Positions 1 to 7,398 are shown, numbered from the stretch's first letter. The stretch: DNA of 12,263 nt from Deltaproteobacteria bacterium (GCA_016218905.1 JACRCS010000094.1:1-12263), one strand, 5' to 3'. Notes: generated from the letters alone by a model not told the origin. Made by a program: numbers and translations.

Positions 1-1
1 C

Positions 2-244
2 CTCGTCCTGACGCTCGGTTTCGATCCGATCTGGTTCGGCGTCGTGATGATGCTGTTGATCGCCATGGGTATGGTCTTCCCTCCCGTGGGTATCGCGGCC
101 TTCATCGTAAGCGCGGGCGCAAAGGTCAAGTTGGCCACCGTTTACAAGGGGACGAGCATCCTCACGATCTCAGTCGTCGTCACGACCCTGTTGATCATGC
201 TCTTTCCGGAACTTGCGCTGTGGCTTCCCCATAGGATGAGGTAG
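2..244 (+). CDS. dctM: TRAP transporter large permease, C-terminal end (partial)
   Basis: This is the last 80 codons of a gene that begins left of the window; the frame is open from base 2 to a TAG at 242-244. The product would be the large membrane subunit of a TRAP transporter, which imports carboxylates with a periplasmic binding protein and an ion gradient. What is seen: the run GFDPIWFGVVM, then a hydrophobic stretch with a PPVG motif, then a last membrane segment ending LFPELALWLP. This order is typical of DctM C-termini, where GFDPIWFG and PPVG are recurrent. Only 18 bases separate its stop from the following mutase-like gene, which suggests one transcript. The small permease and binding protein would lie upstream and cannot be seen. 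The substrate is unknown; neighbours suggest an organic acid. Confidence 0.85.
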   Translation, partial: LVLTLGFDPIWFGVVMMLLIAMGMVFPPVGIAAFIVSAGAKVKLATVYKGTSILTISVVVTTLLIMLFPELALWLPHRMR

Positions 245-262
245 CACTCCGCGGAGTGGTGG

Positions 263-1729
263 ATGATCACGAACGAGAAGCTGGGGGATGAATGGTGGGA
301 CGAGCGCAAGAAGGTGCTGGCGGAGTGGCCCACCGGCGCCCAGGTCGACTTCGAGGAAGCGGTGGCCTTTCACAAGAGTCTTCCGCCGGGCAGGGTCTGG
401 CGGAGGAGGGTCGAAGAGGCCCAGCGGAAAGGCGAAACGCTGATCATCACCGGCATGGGGAAGACGACCCTGGAGCAGCAGACGGCCTTGCTCAGAGCCG
501 TCGAACCGGTCGCCGATGTGCTCGGGACATCCGTCGACAGCCTCACTCGAAATCACGACTTCGCGGGCGCGGCGGAGGGCATAGAGAAGAGCCAGAAGAA
601 CGATTCTTCGGCGCTGAACGGGTTCCCCGTCGTCAATCACGGGGTGGCGGGAATCAGGCGGTTGACGAACGCCCTATCGAGGCCGGTCCAGCTGAAGTAT
701 GGGGCGCCGGACATTCGCATCATCAGCGAGATCGCCTACGCGGGAGGCTATACGGCCGATGCGGCGGACGGTCTCTACAACTTCTGGAACATGAACGCGA
801 AGGCGTCGCTCGAGACCGTCCTCAAGAACGCCAGGTATATCCACCGGCTGGTCGGCCTCTACGAGGAGCGGGGGGTTCCCCTCGCGCTCTCGGTCCTGGG
901 AATGTACGGCGCCGGCGTTCCACCGGGGCTCGTCATCGCCGCTGCCCTGACCCAGGTCCTCATGATGGCGGCACAGGGCGTCAAGCTGATCAACCTCCAC
1001 TACATGGCCCAGGGGAACGTGGCCCAGGACGTCGCGGCAGGAACGATCTTCCGCGAGCGGGCCCGTTTCTGGCTCGACAGGGTCGGTTGCGAGGACACGG
1101 GCTTGGTCCTGACGGTGGGGCTCGCCCTCGCCCGGTATCCGGACGAACCGGGATGCTCTTTTGCCGTCACCGCCTTCGACTGCCTTCTGGCGCGTCTCTG
1201 TGGCGCCCAATTGGTGGACGTGCGAACGATCTCGGAGGCGAAGACGATCCCCACCGCGAACGACATCGTCGTCACCTACAAGGCGGCCCGAATGGCCGCG
1301 AACCTGTTCAAGGATCAGGGGCTTTGCCTCGATCCGCGCGTCTTGGACGAGGAAAGGCGGATTCTCGGGATGGAAGTGGACGCGATCGTCACCAGGGTCG
1401 TCGAGCTGGGAGAAGGGGACGTGGCCGCGGGTACCCTGAAGGCGGTGGAAACGGGAGTGCTCGACAACCCCTTCAGCACGCACCGGTCGGTCCACTGCAG
1501 GGTCCTGGGGCTCAAGGACGCTCGCGGCGCGGTGCGGTATCTCGAGCACGGGAGCGTGCCGCTGACCCGGGAGGTCCTCGAGTTCCACCGGGACAAGATC
1601 GCCGAAAGGGAAACCTTGCACGGGAGGAGGGCCGGCTACCAGATGGTCGTCGAAGACTTGACCTCGATAAGCAGGGGATACGTCGTGGATAACGTCCCCG
1701 CCTCCGGCCCGGCAGGGGACCGCCCATGA
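263..1729 (+). CDS. glmE: GlmE-like protein 1 (glutamate mutase epsilon-subunit family, divergent pocket)
   Basis: The 488-residue product has the length of GlmE (483 in Clostridium), the TIM-barrel subunit of adenosylcobalamin-dependent glutamate mutase, which normally pairs with the small B12-binding subunit GlmS. Visible family signatures are WPTG (22-25), DSLTR (92-96), LNGFP (118-122), PDIR, YEERG (200-204), GNVAQD (251-256), EAKTIPT (325-331) and YQMVVEDL near the C-terminus. Aligned with my recollection of C. cochlearium GlmE, Arg66 becomes Gly64, Arg100 is kept (Arg96), Arg149 becomes Lys145, His150 becomes Tyr146, Glu171 becomes Ala167, Tyr177 becomes Asn173 and Tyr181 becomes Met177. 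The adenosyl contacts Lys326 and Glu330 appear as Arg321 and Glu325. The fold and cofactor geometry seem kept while the glutamate pocket is rebuilt, so glutamate is unlikely to be the substrate (inference). The ATG at 263 matches the family N-terminus; the ribosome site is weak. The stop overlaps tctB by ATGA. Confidence 0.92.
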   Translation: MITNEKLGDEWWDERKKVLAEWPTGAQVDFEEAVAFHKSLPPGRVWRRRVEEAQRKGETLIITGMGKTTLEQQTALLRAVEPVADVLGTSVDSLTRNHDFAGAAEGIEKSQKNDSSALNGFPVVNHGVAGIRRLTNALSRPVQLKYGAPDIRIISEIAYAGGYTADAADGLYNFWNMNAKASLETVLKNARYIHRLVGLYEERGVPLALSVLGMYGAGVPPGLVIAAALTQVLMMAAQGVKLINLHYMAQGNVAQDVAAGTIFRERARFWLDRVGCEDTGLVLTVGLALARYPDEPGCSFAVTAFDCLLARLCGAQLVDVRTISEAKTIPTANDIVVTYKAARMAANLFKDQGLCLDPRVLDEERRILGMEVDAIVTRVVELGEGDVAAGTLKAVETGVLDNPFSTHRSVHCRVLGLKDARGAVRYLEHGSVPLTREVLEFHRDKIAERETLHGRRAGYQMVVEDLTSISRGYVVDNVPASGPAGDRP

Positions 1730-2214
1730 GGGCCGCGGCTTTCATGAGCCCAGGGCGGGTGGTGAGCCATCTCCTCTGGCTCGTGCTCGGCGCCGGGGTG
1801 GCGATCGGCTCCTACCGCCTCGGCCTCGGACGGGTGGAGAGACCCGGGCCAGGGTTCTTCCCCTTCCTCCTGGGCTCTCTCTTCTTCGCCCTTGCGCTCT
1901 ATTCGTTTTTCAAAGGCCTCCTCGGGACAGGGGAGGGCGAGGTGGGGGCGGGACCGAGCCTCGAGCGCGCCATCTACGGAAAGCTGGGGCTCGTGGTCGC
2001 CGCGTTGCTCGGCTTTGCCTTTCTGATCGAGCCCCTCGGGTTCGTCCCGACGGCCTTTCTCACCCTGGGGATCCTCTTCACGGCGGCGGGGCTTCGAAGG
2101 TGGTGGAGCGTGACCTTGTGGTCGGCCGGGGTGGTCACCACGACGTACTTCCTGTTCACGTACCTCGGGGTGAGATTCCCTGCCGGTGTGCTCCGGCACC
2201 TGAGCACCCCTTGA
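1726..2214 (+). CDS. tctB: TTT transporter small membrane subunit TctB
   Basis: This 162-residue membrane protein is the small subunit of a tripartite tricarboxylate transporter (TTT). It acts in the inner membrane with TctA and the periplasmic binding protein TctC to import citrate-like or other carboxylates. What is seen: an N-terminal hydrophobic segment (about 15-32), the GPGFFPFLLG loop and segment (about 43-60) that is the hallmark of TctB, then two or more hydrophobic segments (about 85-105, 110-130 and 135-155). Length and topology fit the family. The ATG at 1726 overlaps the stop of the upstream GlmE-like gene by four bases (ATGA), implying translational coupling. A second in-frame ATG at 1744 is possible, but the coupled start is preferred. 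The next gene, tctA, begins 12 bases downstream. Confidence 0.9.
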   Translation: MRAAAFMSPGRVVSHLLWLVLGAGVAIGSYRLGLGRVERPGPGFFPFLLGSLFFALALYSFFKGLLGTGEGEVGAGPSLERAIYGKLGLVVAALLGFAFLIEPLGFVPTAFLTLGILFTAAGLRRWWSVTLWSAGVVTTTYFLFTYLGVRFPAGVLRHLSTP

Positions 2215-2220
2215 GGAGGT
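2214..2220 (+). promoter_or_regulatory. Strong Shine-Dalgarno site for tctA
   Basis: AGGAGGT sits six bases before a GTG start and overlaps the tctB stop codon. It supports GTG at 2227 as the tctA start and suggests strong translation of the main permease subunit. Confidence 0.8.
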
Positions 2221-2226
2221 AGGGAC

Positions 2227-3744
2227 GTGGATCTCTTTTCGGGCGTGCTCGGCGGCCTCTCGGGCGTTCTCCAGCCGATGACGCTCCTCTACTGCTTCGC
2301 CGGAGTGTTCATCGGGACGCTCGTGGGGGTGCTCCCCGGGATCGGACCCATGGGCGCCATGGCGATCCTCCTTCCGTCGACGTACGGCCTGCCTCCGGCG
2401 GCTTCGATCATCATGCTGTCCGGAATCTACTACGGCGCGATGTATGGAGGCTCGACGACCTCGATTCTCGTCAACATTCCCGGCGAAGCCGCTTCAGTGA
2501 TCACCTGCCTCGACGGGTACCAGATGGCTCGCGCCGGCAGAGCCGGGCCCGCCCTCAGCATCGCCGCGTTCGGGTCCTTCATCGGCGGGACCTTCAGCAT
2601 CGTCGCCCTTCAGTTCCTGGTCTTCCCGCTCTCCGACGCCGCGCTGAAGTTCGGCCCTCCGGAGTTCTTCGCGTTGATGTGCCTGGGAATGACGATCCTC
2701 ACGTACCTGGCGAGGGGAACGGCCGTCGACGCGATGCTGATGGTTCTCCTCGGGCTGATCCTCGGAACGGTCGGGATGGATCCGATCCTGGGGACGCCCC
2801 GCTTTCACTTCGGCTCGACGTCTCTCCTCGACGGGGTGGGCCTCGTCCCGGTCGCGATGGGCCTCTTCGGCATCTCGGAGGTCCTCTTCGCCCTGGAAAG
2901 GGAGGTGGTCCGAGACATTCTCCAGGCGAGGCTCGCCAAGTCACTGCCCACCCGGGAGGACTGGAGGCGCTCGGCGGGACCCATCGGCCGGGGCTCGCTC
3001 ATCGGCTTCCTCTGCGGAATCATTCCCGGCGGCGGCGCCGTCATGTCGTCGTTCCTCTCCTACTCCATCGAGAAGAGGCTTTCGAAACGGCCCGAGGAGT
3101 TCGGCTGCGGTGCCATCGAAGGAGTGGCGGGTCCGGAGTCGGCGAACAACGCGGCTGCCGGCGGGGCCTTCGTCCCGATGCTGGCCCTCGGGATTCCTCC
3201 CAGTCCCATCATGGGGCTGCTCCTGGGCGCGCTGATGATCCACGGCGTGACTCCGGGCCCTCTCCTCATCTCCCAGCATCCCGAGATCTTCTGGGGCGTC
3301 ATCGCGAGCATGTACATCGGCAACGCGATGTTGGTCCTCTTGAACCTTCCCCTGGTCGGAATCTGGGTGAGGGTCCTCCGGATCCCCTCGAGGCTCCTCC
3401 TGCCCCTGATCCTCTTCTGCTGTCTGATCGGTGCCTACTCTGCCAACAACAACCCCACGGAAGTCGTCATCATGGTCGTCTTCGGCGTGGTGGGGTACGT
3501 GCTCCGGAAGCTCAAGTACGACATGGCGCCGCTCATCATGGCTCTCGTGCTCGGTCCTCTGATCGAGGCGAACTTCAGGAACTCGCTGATCATGTCGGAC
3601 GGCCGGTTCCGCATCTTCCTGCAGTGGCCGATTTCGGGGCCGGTACTGATGTTCGCGGCGCTTCTCCTCGTTTCCACGACTTTCTCGGCATACCGGAAGA
3701 ACAAGGCCCGGATGGATTCCTCCGGGTTGAGCGAAGACGCCTAG
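2227..3744 (+). CDS. tctA: TTT transporter large permease subunit TctA
   Basis: The 505-residue product is the main channel-forming subunit of a TTT carboxylate importer, with about a dozen hydrophobic segments. The diagnostic motif GVLPGIGPMGAM lies at about 36-47, followed by IYYGAMYGGSTTSILVNIPG (about 66-86). The second half repeats the theme with GIIPGGGAVMSSF (about 263-275) and GPESANNAAAGGAF before LALGIPPSPIMGLLLGAL and HGVTPGPLL. The PESANNAA box and GxxPGPLL are classic TctA marks. Where many homologues have a GIPGS-type loop, this protein reads GIPPSP, a small change near the presumed substrate path. The start is GTG at 2227, chosen for its strong ribosome site and family N-terminus. 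The gene lies 12 bases after tctB; tctC is separated from it by a GlmE-like gene. It very likely works with TctB and TctC here, although its partner protein is inferred from position. Confidence 0.95.
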   Translation: MDLFSGVLGGLSGVLQPMTLLYCFAGVFIGTLVGVLPGIGPMGAMAILLPSTYGLPPAASIIMLSGIYYGAMYGGSTTSILVNIPGEAASVITCLDGYQMARAGRAGPALSIAAFGSFIGGTFSIVALQFLVFPLSDAALKFGPPEFFALMCLGMTILTYLARGTAVDAMLMVLLGLILGTVGMDPILGTPRFHFGSTSLLDGVGLVPVAMGLFGISEVLFALEREVVRDILQARLAKSLPTREDWRRSAGPIGRGSLIGFLCGIIPGGGAVMSSFLSYSIEKRLSKRPEEFGCGAIEGVAGPESANNAAAGGAFVPMLALGIPPSPIMGLLLGALMIHGVTPGPLLISQHPEIFWGVIASMYIGNAMLVLLNLPLVGIWVRVLRIPSRLLLPLILFCCLIGAYSANNNPTEVVIMVVFGVVGYVLRKLKYDMAPLIMALVLGPLIEANFRNSLIMSDGRFRIFLQWPISGPVLMFAALLLVSTTFSAYRKNKARMDSSGLSEDA

Positions 3745-3856
3745 TGTCCCGTGCGGGTAGTTCGCGCACAACGAGCAGCAGGCCGAACGGCGGCGAATCA
3801 GGGCCGTTCCGCCATCGCAGGGGCCGAAGCAGGGCGAGGAATTCCCAAACGGGACA
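3745..3856. repeat. 112-bp segment bounded by inverted repeats in the tctA-glmE2 spacer
   Basis: The spacer opens directly after the tctA stop with TGTCCCGT (3745-3752) and ends with its exact reverse complement ACGGGACA (3849-3856). Extending inward, the two ends share the pattern TGTCCCGTnnGGGnA. Inside is a smaller stem, GAACGG (3785-3790) with CCGTTC (3804-3809). The segment could be a very small non-autonomous mobile element (MITE-like), or an RNA structure controlling the second half of the operon. No clear target-site duplication is seen, so the mobile reading is weak. Confidence 0.4.
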
Positions 3857-3881
3857 TCAGCAGCAGCGTCGACTGGGGAAC

Positions 3882-3887
3882 GGAGGG
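3882..3887 (+). promoter_or_regulatory. Ribosome binding site deciding the GTG start of GlmE2
   Basis: GGAGGG lies three bases before GTG at 3891, which is rather close. The reading frame stays open far upstream through tctA, so the start must be judged by family: translation from 3891 aligns residue for residue with the GlmE N-terminus. Confidence 0.6.
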
Positions 3888-3890
3888 CCT

Positions 3891-5366
3891 GTGGAGATCC
3901 GAAACCGAAGGCTGAGCGACGAGGAATTCGCCCGCGAGAGGAGGCGCGTGCTGGCGACGTGGCCGACGGGCCGCGAGGTCGACCTCGACGAAGCCGTCGA
4001 GTTCCACCGGAGCATGGGAGCGCACAAGAACTTCGCCCGCAAGCTCCTGGACGTCAGGCAGCGGGGAGCAACGACCATCCGCTCCGATTCCGGGGTGCCG
4101 ACGGTAGAGGAGTTCAGCGCTTACTTGAAGTACTTGCAGGTGGAGGGGCAGGCGGACTTCCTGGGAACGATGGTCGACAGCCTGACCCGTTACCAGAAGT
4201 ACGAGGCCGCGGAAGGCGCGCTCCAGGAGGGCCTCCGGTCGGGCAGATGGGCGCTGAACGGGTTCCCGATCGTCACGCACGGGGTGCACGGCACGCGCCG
4301 GGTGGTGGAGGCCGTGGATCTGCCGGTCCTCATCCGGGGGGTGGCCCCCGATTACCGTCTCATCGACGAGATCGGCCTGGCGGGTGGGCACACGGGGAGC
4401 ACCGGGAACATCCTCAATACGTTTTGCCAGTATACGAGGAAGCTGTCACTGGAGACCGTGGTCGGTTTCTACCAATACGCGTATCGCCTCATGGGCACGT
4501 ACGAAGAGCGGGGTATTCCAATGACGGCCTCCATCAACGGAGGCTTCGGGATTCTCTGCCCCTTCGGGGTTCTCATTGCAGGAGCGATCCTCGATTCGAT
4601 CATTGCAGCGGAACAAGGAGTAAAGCACTTCAACCTGACGATCAACTGCCAGGGAAACGTGGTGCAAGACGTGGCCGCAGTTCTGACGCTCAGGCGGTCG
4701 GCCGAAGCTTATCTGCAGAAGCTCGGTTATCGGGGGACGACGGTAACGATCAACTGCACCAACTGGTCGGGCCGCTTCCCCGCCGACGTCTTCCAGGCGT
4801 GCGCGCTCATCAGTCTCGGGGTGTACGCCGCAATCCTCGGCCGGTGCGAGATCGCTCACGTCAAGACCATCGAGGAGGCGAAGACGATCCCCACGCGCGA
4901 GGCCAACGCCGCGAGCCTCCGCCTCGGCAAGACGGTGATCACCCTGCTCGAGGACCAGTGCGCCGAGTTCGACGCAAAGACGGTGGAGGCGGAGGCTTCG
5001 GTGCTCAAAAGGGAGGTGGAGGCCATCGTCGACACAATCCTGGATGCCGGTTCGGGCGACGCGGTTCTGGGGGAGCTCCGGGCGGTGGAGACCGGCCTCT
5101 TCGACGTGCCCTTCGCCACGAGTCAGAACGTCCACTGCCGGGTGAAGGGGGTACGGGACCGGCGGGGCATGGTTCGATACCTCGACCACGGAAGACTTCC
5201 GCTTCCCCAGGAGATCGTCTCCTTTCACCGGGAGAAGATCCGGGAGCGCGAAAGGGAGGAGGGCAGGGCCGCCGACTACCAGATGATCATCGAAGACCTC
5301 TCGTCCCTCGGGGACGGCTTTCTTCGCAGGAAGACGCAGAGGGACCAACCCCTCTCGTCGACGTGA
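3891..5366 (+). CDS. glmE: GlmE-like protein 2 (glutamate mutase epsilon-subunit family, divergent pocket)
   Basis: The 491-residue product is a second GlmE homologue, the barrel subunit family of B12-dependent glutamate mutase. From the GTG at 3891 it aligns without gaps to my recollection of clostridial GlmE for about 190 residues, which fixes the start. Seen motifs are SDEEF (9-13), WPTG (24-27), DSLTR (96-100), ALNGFP (121-126), YEERG (204-208), QGNVVQD (254-260), EEAKTIPTREANAAS (328-342), ETGLFDVPF and DYQMIIEDL. In the glutamate pocket, Arg66 becomes Asp66, Arg100 and Arg149 are kept, His150 becomes Gly150, Glu171 becomes Thr171, Tyr177 becomes Thr177 and Tyr181 is kept. The adenosyl contacts are Lys325 and Glu329. 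It is clearly paralogous to GlmE1 but closer to the classical enzyme. Loss of the amino-binding Glu171 argues for a substrate lacking glutamate's amino group (inference). The two paralogues may form one heteromeric enzyme or two enzymes. It lies 31 bases before tctC. Confidence 0.92.
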   Translation: MEIRNRRLSDEEFARERRRVLATWPTGREVDLDEAVEFHRSMGAHKNFARKLLDVRQRGATTIRSDSGVPTVEEFSAYLKYLQVEGQADFLGTMVDSLTRYQKYEAAEGALQEGLRSGRWALNGFPIVTHGVHGTRRVVEAVDLPVLIRGVAPDYRLIDEIGLAGGHTGSTGNILNTFCQYTRKLSLETVVGFYQYAYRLMGTYEERGIPMTASINGGFGILCPFGVLIAGAILDSIIAAEQGVKHFNLTINCQGNVVQDVAAVLTLRRSAEAYLQKLGYRGTTVTINCTNWSGRFPADVFQACALISLGVYAAILGRCEIAHVKTIEEAKTIPTREANAASLRLGKTVITLLEDQCAEFDAKTVEAEASVLKREVEAIVDTILDAGSGDAVLGELRAVETGLFDVPFATSQNVHCRVKGVRDRRGMVRYLDHGRLPLPQEIVSFHREKIREREREEGRAADYQMIIEDLSSLGDGFLRRKTQRDQPLSST

Positions 5367-5385
5367 GCACCGAGACCCTTTCAGC

Positions 5386-5390
5386 GGAGG
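5386..5390 (+). promoter_or_regulatory. Ribosome binding site of tctC
   Basis: GGAGG lies seven bases before the ATG at 5398, a standard arrangement that supports that start and is consistent with high expression of the binding protein. Confidence 0.7.
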
Positions 5391-5397
5391 ACCGATC

Positions 5398-6375
5398 ATG
5401 AAACGAAAAGTCCTGCTCTCGACCGCCCTCGCCGTCGTCTCCCTCTGTCTGTTTGCGGGCCTGACTCGCGTTGGGGCTGCCGAGAAGTTTCCTTCTCGCC
5501 CCATCGAGCTGGTCTGCGGCTTCGCGCCGGGCGGGGCCGCCGACATGACGGGGCGCCTCTGGGCGCGCATCCTGGAGAAGTACCTGGGGGTGCCCGTGAT
5601 TCCCGTCAACAAGCCCGGAGCCGGCGGGGCGCTCGCCTTCACCCACGTGGCCAACGCCCGACCCGACGGCTATACCCTGCTCAACACGGCTGACTGGGTC
5701 GTTCCCGTTCTCATGGGTACCGCGGGGTACAAGGCCGAGGACCTCGTCGTGGTGGCGCAGGTCCAGACCATCGGAAATACCTTGTGCGTGCCCGCGGATG
5801 CTCCCTGGAAGACCTTCCAGGAGTTCGTCGACTACGCGAAGAAGAATCCCGGCGTGAAGTATGCCAACCAGGGGGCGGCGGCCATGATCACCGTGAGGAT
5901 GGAAAACCTCAACCGCCGGGCGGGCTTGAAGCTGATCGGCGTCCCGCTGAAGGGAGATGGGGAGATCCTGCCCGCTCTGCTCGGAAAGCACGTGCCGATC
6001 GCCACCTTGAGCGTCGGAGCGGCGAAGCCCCAGATCGAGGCCGGGAAGCTACGAGCGCTCTTCAGCTTCGATCCGCCCGCAGACTTCGGGCTCGACCCGT
6101 CGCTCCCCGATTTCGATTCCTTCATGGGCAAGAACATACCGGACATCGAAATCGCGACCTACATCGCAGCCCCCAAGAACACGCCGAAAGAGATCCTGCA
6201 GGTTCTCGAGAGCGCGATCCAAAAGGCGTCCAAGGATCCGGAACTCATCGCCGAAGCGAAGAAGATCTACTTCCGGCCGGCCTTCGTACCGGGGAAGACG
6301 GTCATGGAGGAGAAGATCCCTGCGAAGTTCGGCCTGATCAAGGAGATCCTGCAGGCCTCCGGCCAAATCAAGTAG
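5398..6375 (+). CDS. tctC: TTT transporter periplasmic binding protein TctC (Bug family)
   Basis: The 325-residue product is a secreted substrate-binding protein that captures a carboxylate in the periplasm and delivers it to TctAB. Residues 1-28 are a signal peptide: MKRK, a hydrophobic core, then a VGAA/E cleavage site after Ala28. The cysteine at 17 is not in a lipobox, so this is a soluble protein and not a lipoprotein. Family signatures are FPSRPIELVCGFAPGGAADMTGR (about 31-53, split here around the PGG loop), NKPGAGGALAF (about 74-84) and ARPDGYTLL (about 90-98). Bug/TctC proteins normally contact the ligand carboxylates through the two loops containing PGG and GAGG, both intact here. 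It is the last gene of the operon, 31 bases after GlmE2, and faces an IclR regulator. Ligand identity is not readable from sequence. Confidence 0.93.
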   Translation: MKRKVLLSTALAVVSLCLFAGLTRVGAAEKFPSRPIELVCGFAPGGAADMTGRLWARILEKYLGVPVIPVNKPGAGGALAFTHVANARPDGYTLLNTADWVVPVLMGTAGYKAEDLVVVAQVQTIGNTLCVPADAPWKTFQEFVDYAKKNPGVKYANQGAAAMITVRMENLNRRAGLKLIGVPLKGDGEILPALLGKHVPIATLSVGAAKPQIEAGKLRALFSFDPPADFGLDPSLPDFDSFMGKNIPDIEIATYIAAPKNTPKEILQVLESAIQKASKDPELIAEAKKIYFRPAFVPGKTVMEEKIPAKFGLIKEILQASGQIK

Positions 6376-6424
6376 CCGGTCCTGCCGGAGGCAAAGAAGA
6401 GCGCTGGTTAGTCCTGTTGGTCCT

Positions 6425-6480
6425 GTTGGGTCGTCGGATAGCCTACCAGCTCGGCCAACCACCAGGCCGACGAGGCCAAC
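6425..6480. terminator. Candidate hairpin between convergent tctC and iclR
   Basis: GTTGG-G-TCGTCGG (6425-6437) can pair with CCGACGA-GG-CCAAC (6467-6480), giving about 12 pairs with a small bulge and a 29-base loop. It sits between two convergent genes and could stop transcription in both directions. There is no T-run, so an intrinsic terminator is unproven. A short tandem duplication, GTCCTGTTG twice, lies just before it. Confidence 0.35.
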
Positions 6481-6491
6481 GAGACCGGGCT

Positions 6492-7349
6492 TCAGGACTC
6501 CGGCGCACGCTTGCCGGCGCGCCGGCGGGGAGCGGTCCCGGCTCGAGCGCCGTCCGCCGCGGCTCCTGACGGCACGCCACGGTAGCCGCGCTCCGCGGAG
6601 ATGCGGCCGGCGGTCTCGAGAAGGAGGGGAAGGTACCGCGCTGTCAACTCCTCGCGCGCGACGAACTGCGTGAAGACGGGCATGTTGATGGCCCCCTCCA
6701 CCTCGCCCCCGGCCTTGAAGACCGGGGCCGCGATGGTTCGGACGCCGGGAATGAACGGGATGTCGTCACTCATGGCGTAGCCGAGACGCCGTACGGCCTC
6801 CAAGCTCTCCAGGAGCTTTTCGCCTCCGGCGCCGCAGTGGAGCGCCGCTTCCGGGTTCTTCAGGATCTCGGGGAGCAACGACTGGAGGTTGGCCGGCGGT
6901 AGAAAGGCGAGGATGGCTCGTCCGATGGAGGTCGAGTAGATGCTGACGCGACTGCCGACGTAGAGCTCGATGTTCAAGATCTGCTTTCGCTTGATCCGCT
7001 CGATGTACACGACGTCGGTATGGTCCATGACGCCCAGGTTCACCGTCTGATTCGAGGCGGCGGACAGTTGTTCGAGGTGGGGGAGGGCCACCTCCCGCAG
7101 TTCGATGCTGGAGAGCACGGTGAAGCCGAGCGACAGAACCCTTGGGGTCAGGCAGTAGGTCCTGGATTGCTCGTCGCGTGCGATGTAGCCGAGAGTCATC
7201 AACGTCCGGATGAACCGAAACGCGGTGACCTTGGGCAACTGAGTCTTTTCCGCGATCTCCTGGAGCTTCAGCTTCGGAGACGCCGGGGAGAAGGACTCGA
7301 GGACCCTCAGCCCCTTCGCGAGCGAGTTCGTAAACTTGACACCGGCCAC
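6492..7349 (-). CDS. IclR-family transcriptional regulator
   Basis: This 285-residue DNA-binding regulator has an N-terminal winged helix-turn-helix (about 7-65, with LAKGLRVLE and LQEIAEKTQLPKVTAFRFI) and a C-terminal IclR effector domain (about 80-250, with VYIERI, SIYSTSIGRAILAF, GYAMSDDIPFIPGVRTIAAPVF). IclR proteins sense small carboxylates or aromatics and repress or activate neighbouring catabolic genes. The start is GTG at 7349 behind an AGAGG site. The protein is longer than the usual 250-260 residues because of an Ala/Arg-rich tail of about 30 residues that looks disordered. It is convergent with the transporter-mutase operon and divergent from mutL. A dyad in its own promoter suggests autoregulation. 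The likely inducer is the substrate or product of this pathway (inference). Confidence 0.93.
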   Translation of the reverse strand: MAGVKFTNSLAKGLRVLESFSPASPKLKLQEIAEKTQLPKVTAFRFIRTLMTLGYIARDEQSRTYCLTPRVLSLGFTVLSSIELREVALPHLEQLSAASNQTVNLGVMDHTDVVYIERIKRKQILNIELYVGSRVSIYSTSIGRAILAFLPPANLQSLLPEILKNPEAALHCGAGGEKLLESLEAVRRLGYAMSDDIPFIPGVRTIAAPVFKAGGEVEGAINMPVFTQFVAREELTARYLPLLLETAGRISAERGYRGVPSGAAADGARAGTAPRRRAGKRAPES

Positions 7350-7366
7350 GGCGCCCTCTGCAGTTT

Positions 7367-7396
7367 CACATTGTAATATTCAAGATACACAAAGTG
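7367..7396. promoter_or_regulatory. Candidate IclR operator: 30-bp dyad over the iclR transcription start
   Basis: CACATTGT (7367-7374) and ACAAAGTG (7389-7396) form an inverted repeat with seven of eight positions matching and 14 bases between the arms. It is a rare AT-rich island in this GC-rich window and covers the predicted iclR start point. IclR proteins usually bind dyads in the divergent spacer, so this is a good candidate operator for autorepression and for control of mutL. Confidence 0.5.
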
Positions 7397-7398
7397 GC

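Noticed and set aside
292..1692. Long open frame overlapping GlmE1 in another frame, with antisense frames over the same DNA
   Set aside because: Arg/Gly-rich composition typical of shifted frames in GC-rich genes; no family resemblance, and GlmE1 is unmistakable.
2679..3890. In-frame upstream extension of GlmE2 through tctA
   Set aside because: The extension overlaps tctA and is compositionally nonsensical; family alignment places the start at GTG 3891.
3959..5401. A 480-codon open frame overlapping GlmE2 in the next frame
   Set aside because: Low-complexity Arg/Gly/Pro composition and no motifs; it is a by-product of GC-rich codon use in GlmE2.
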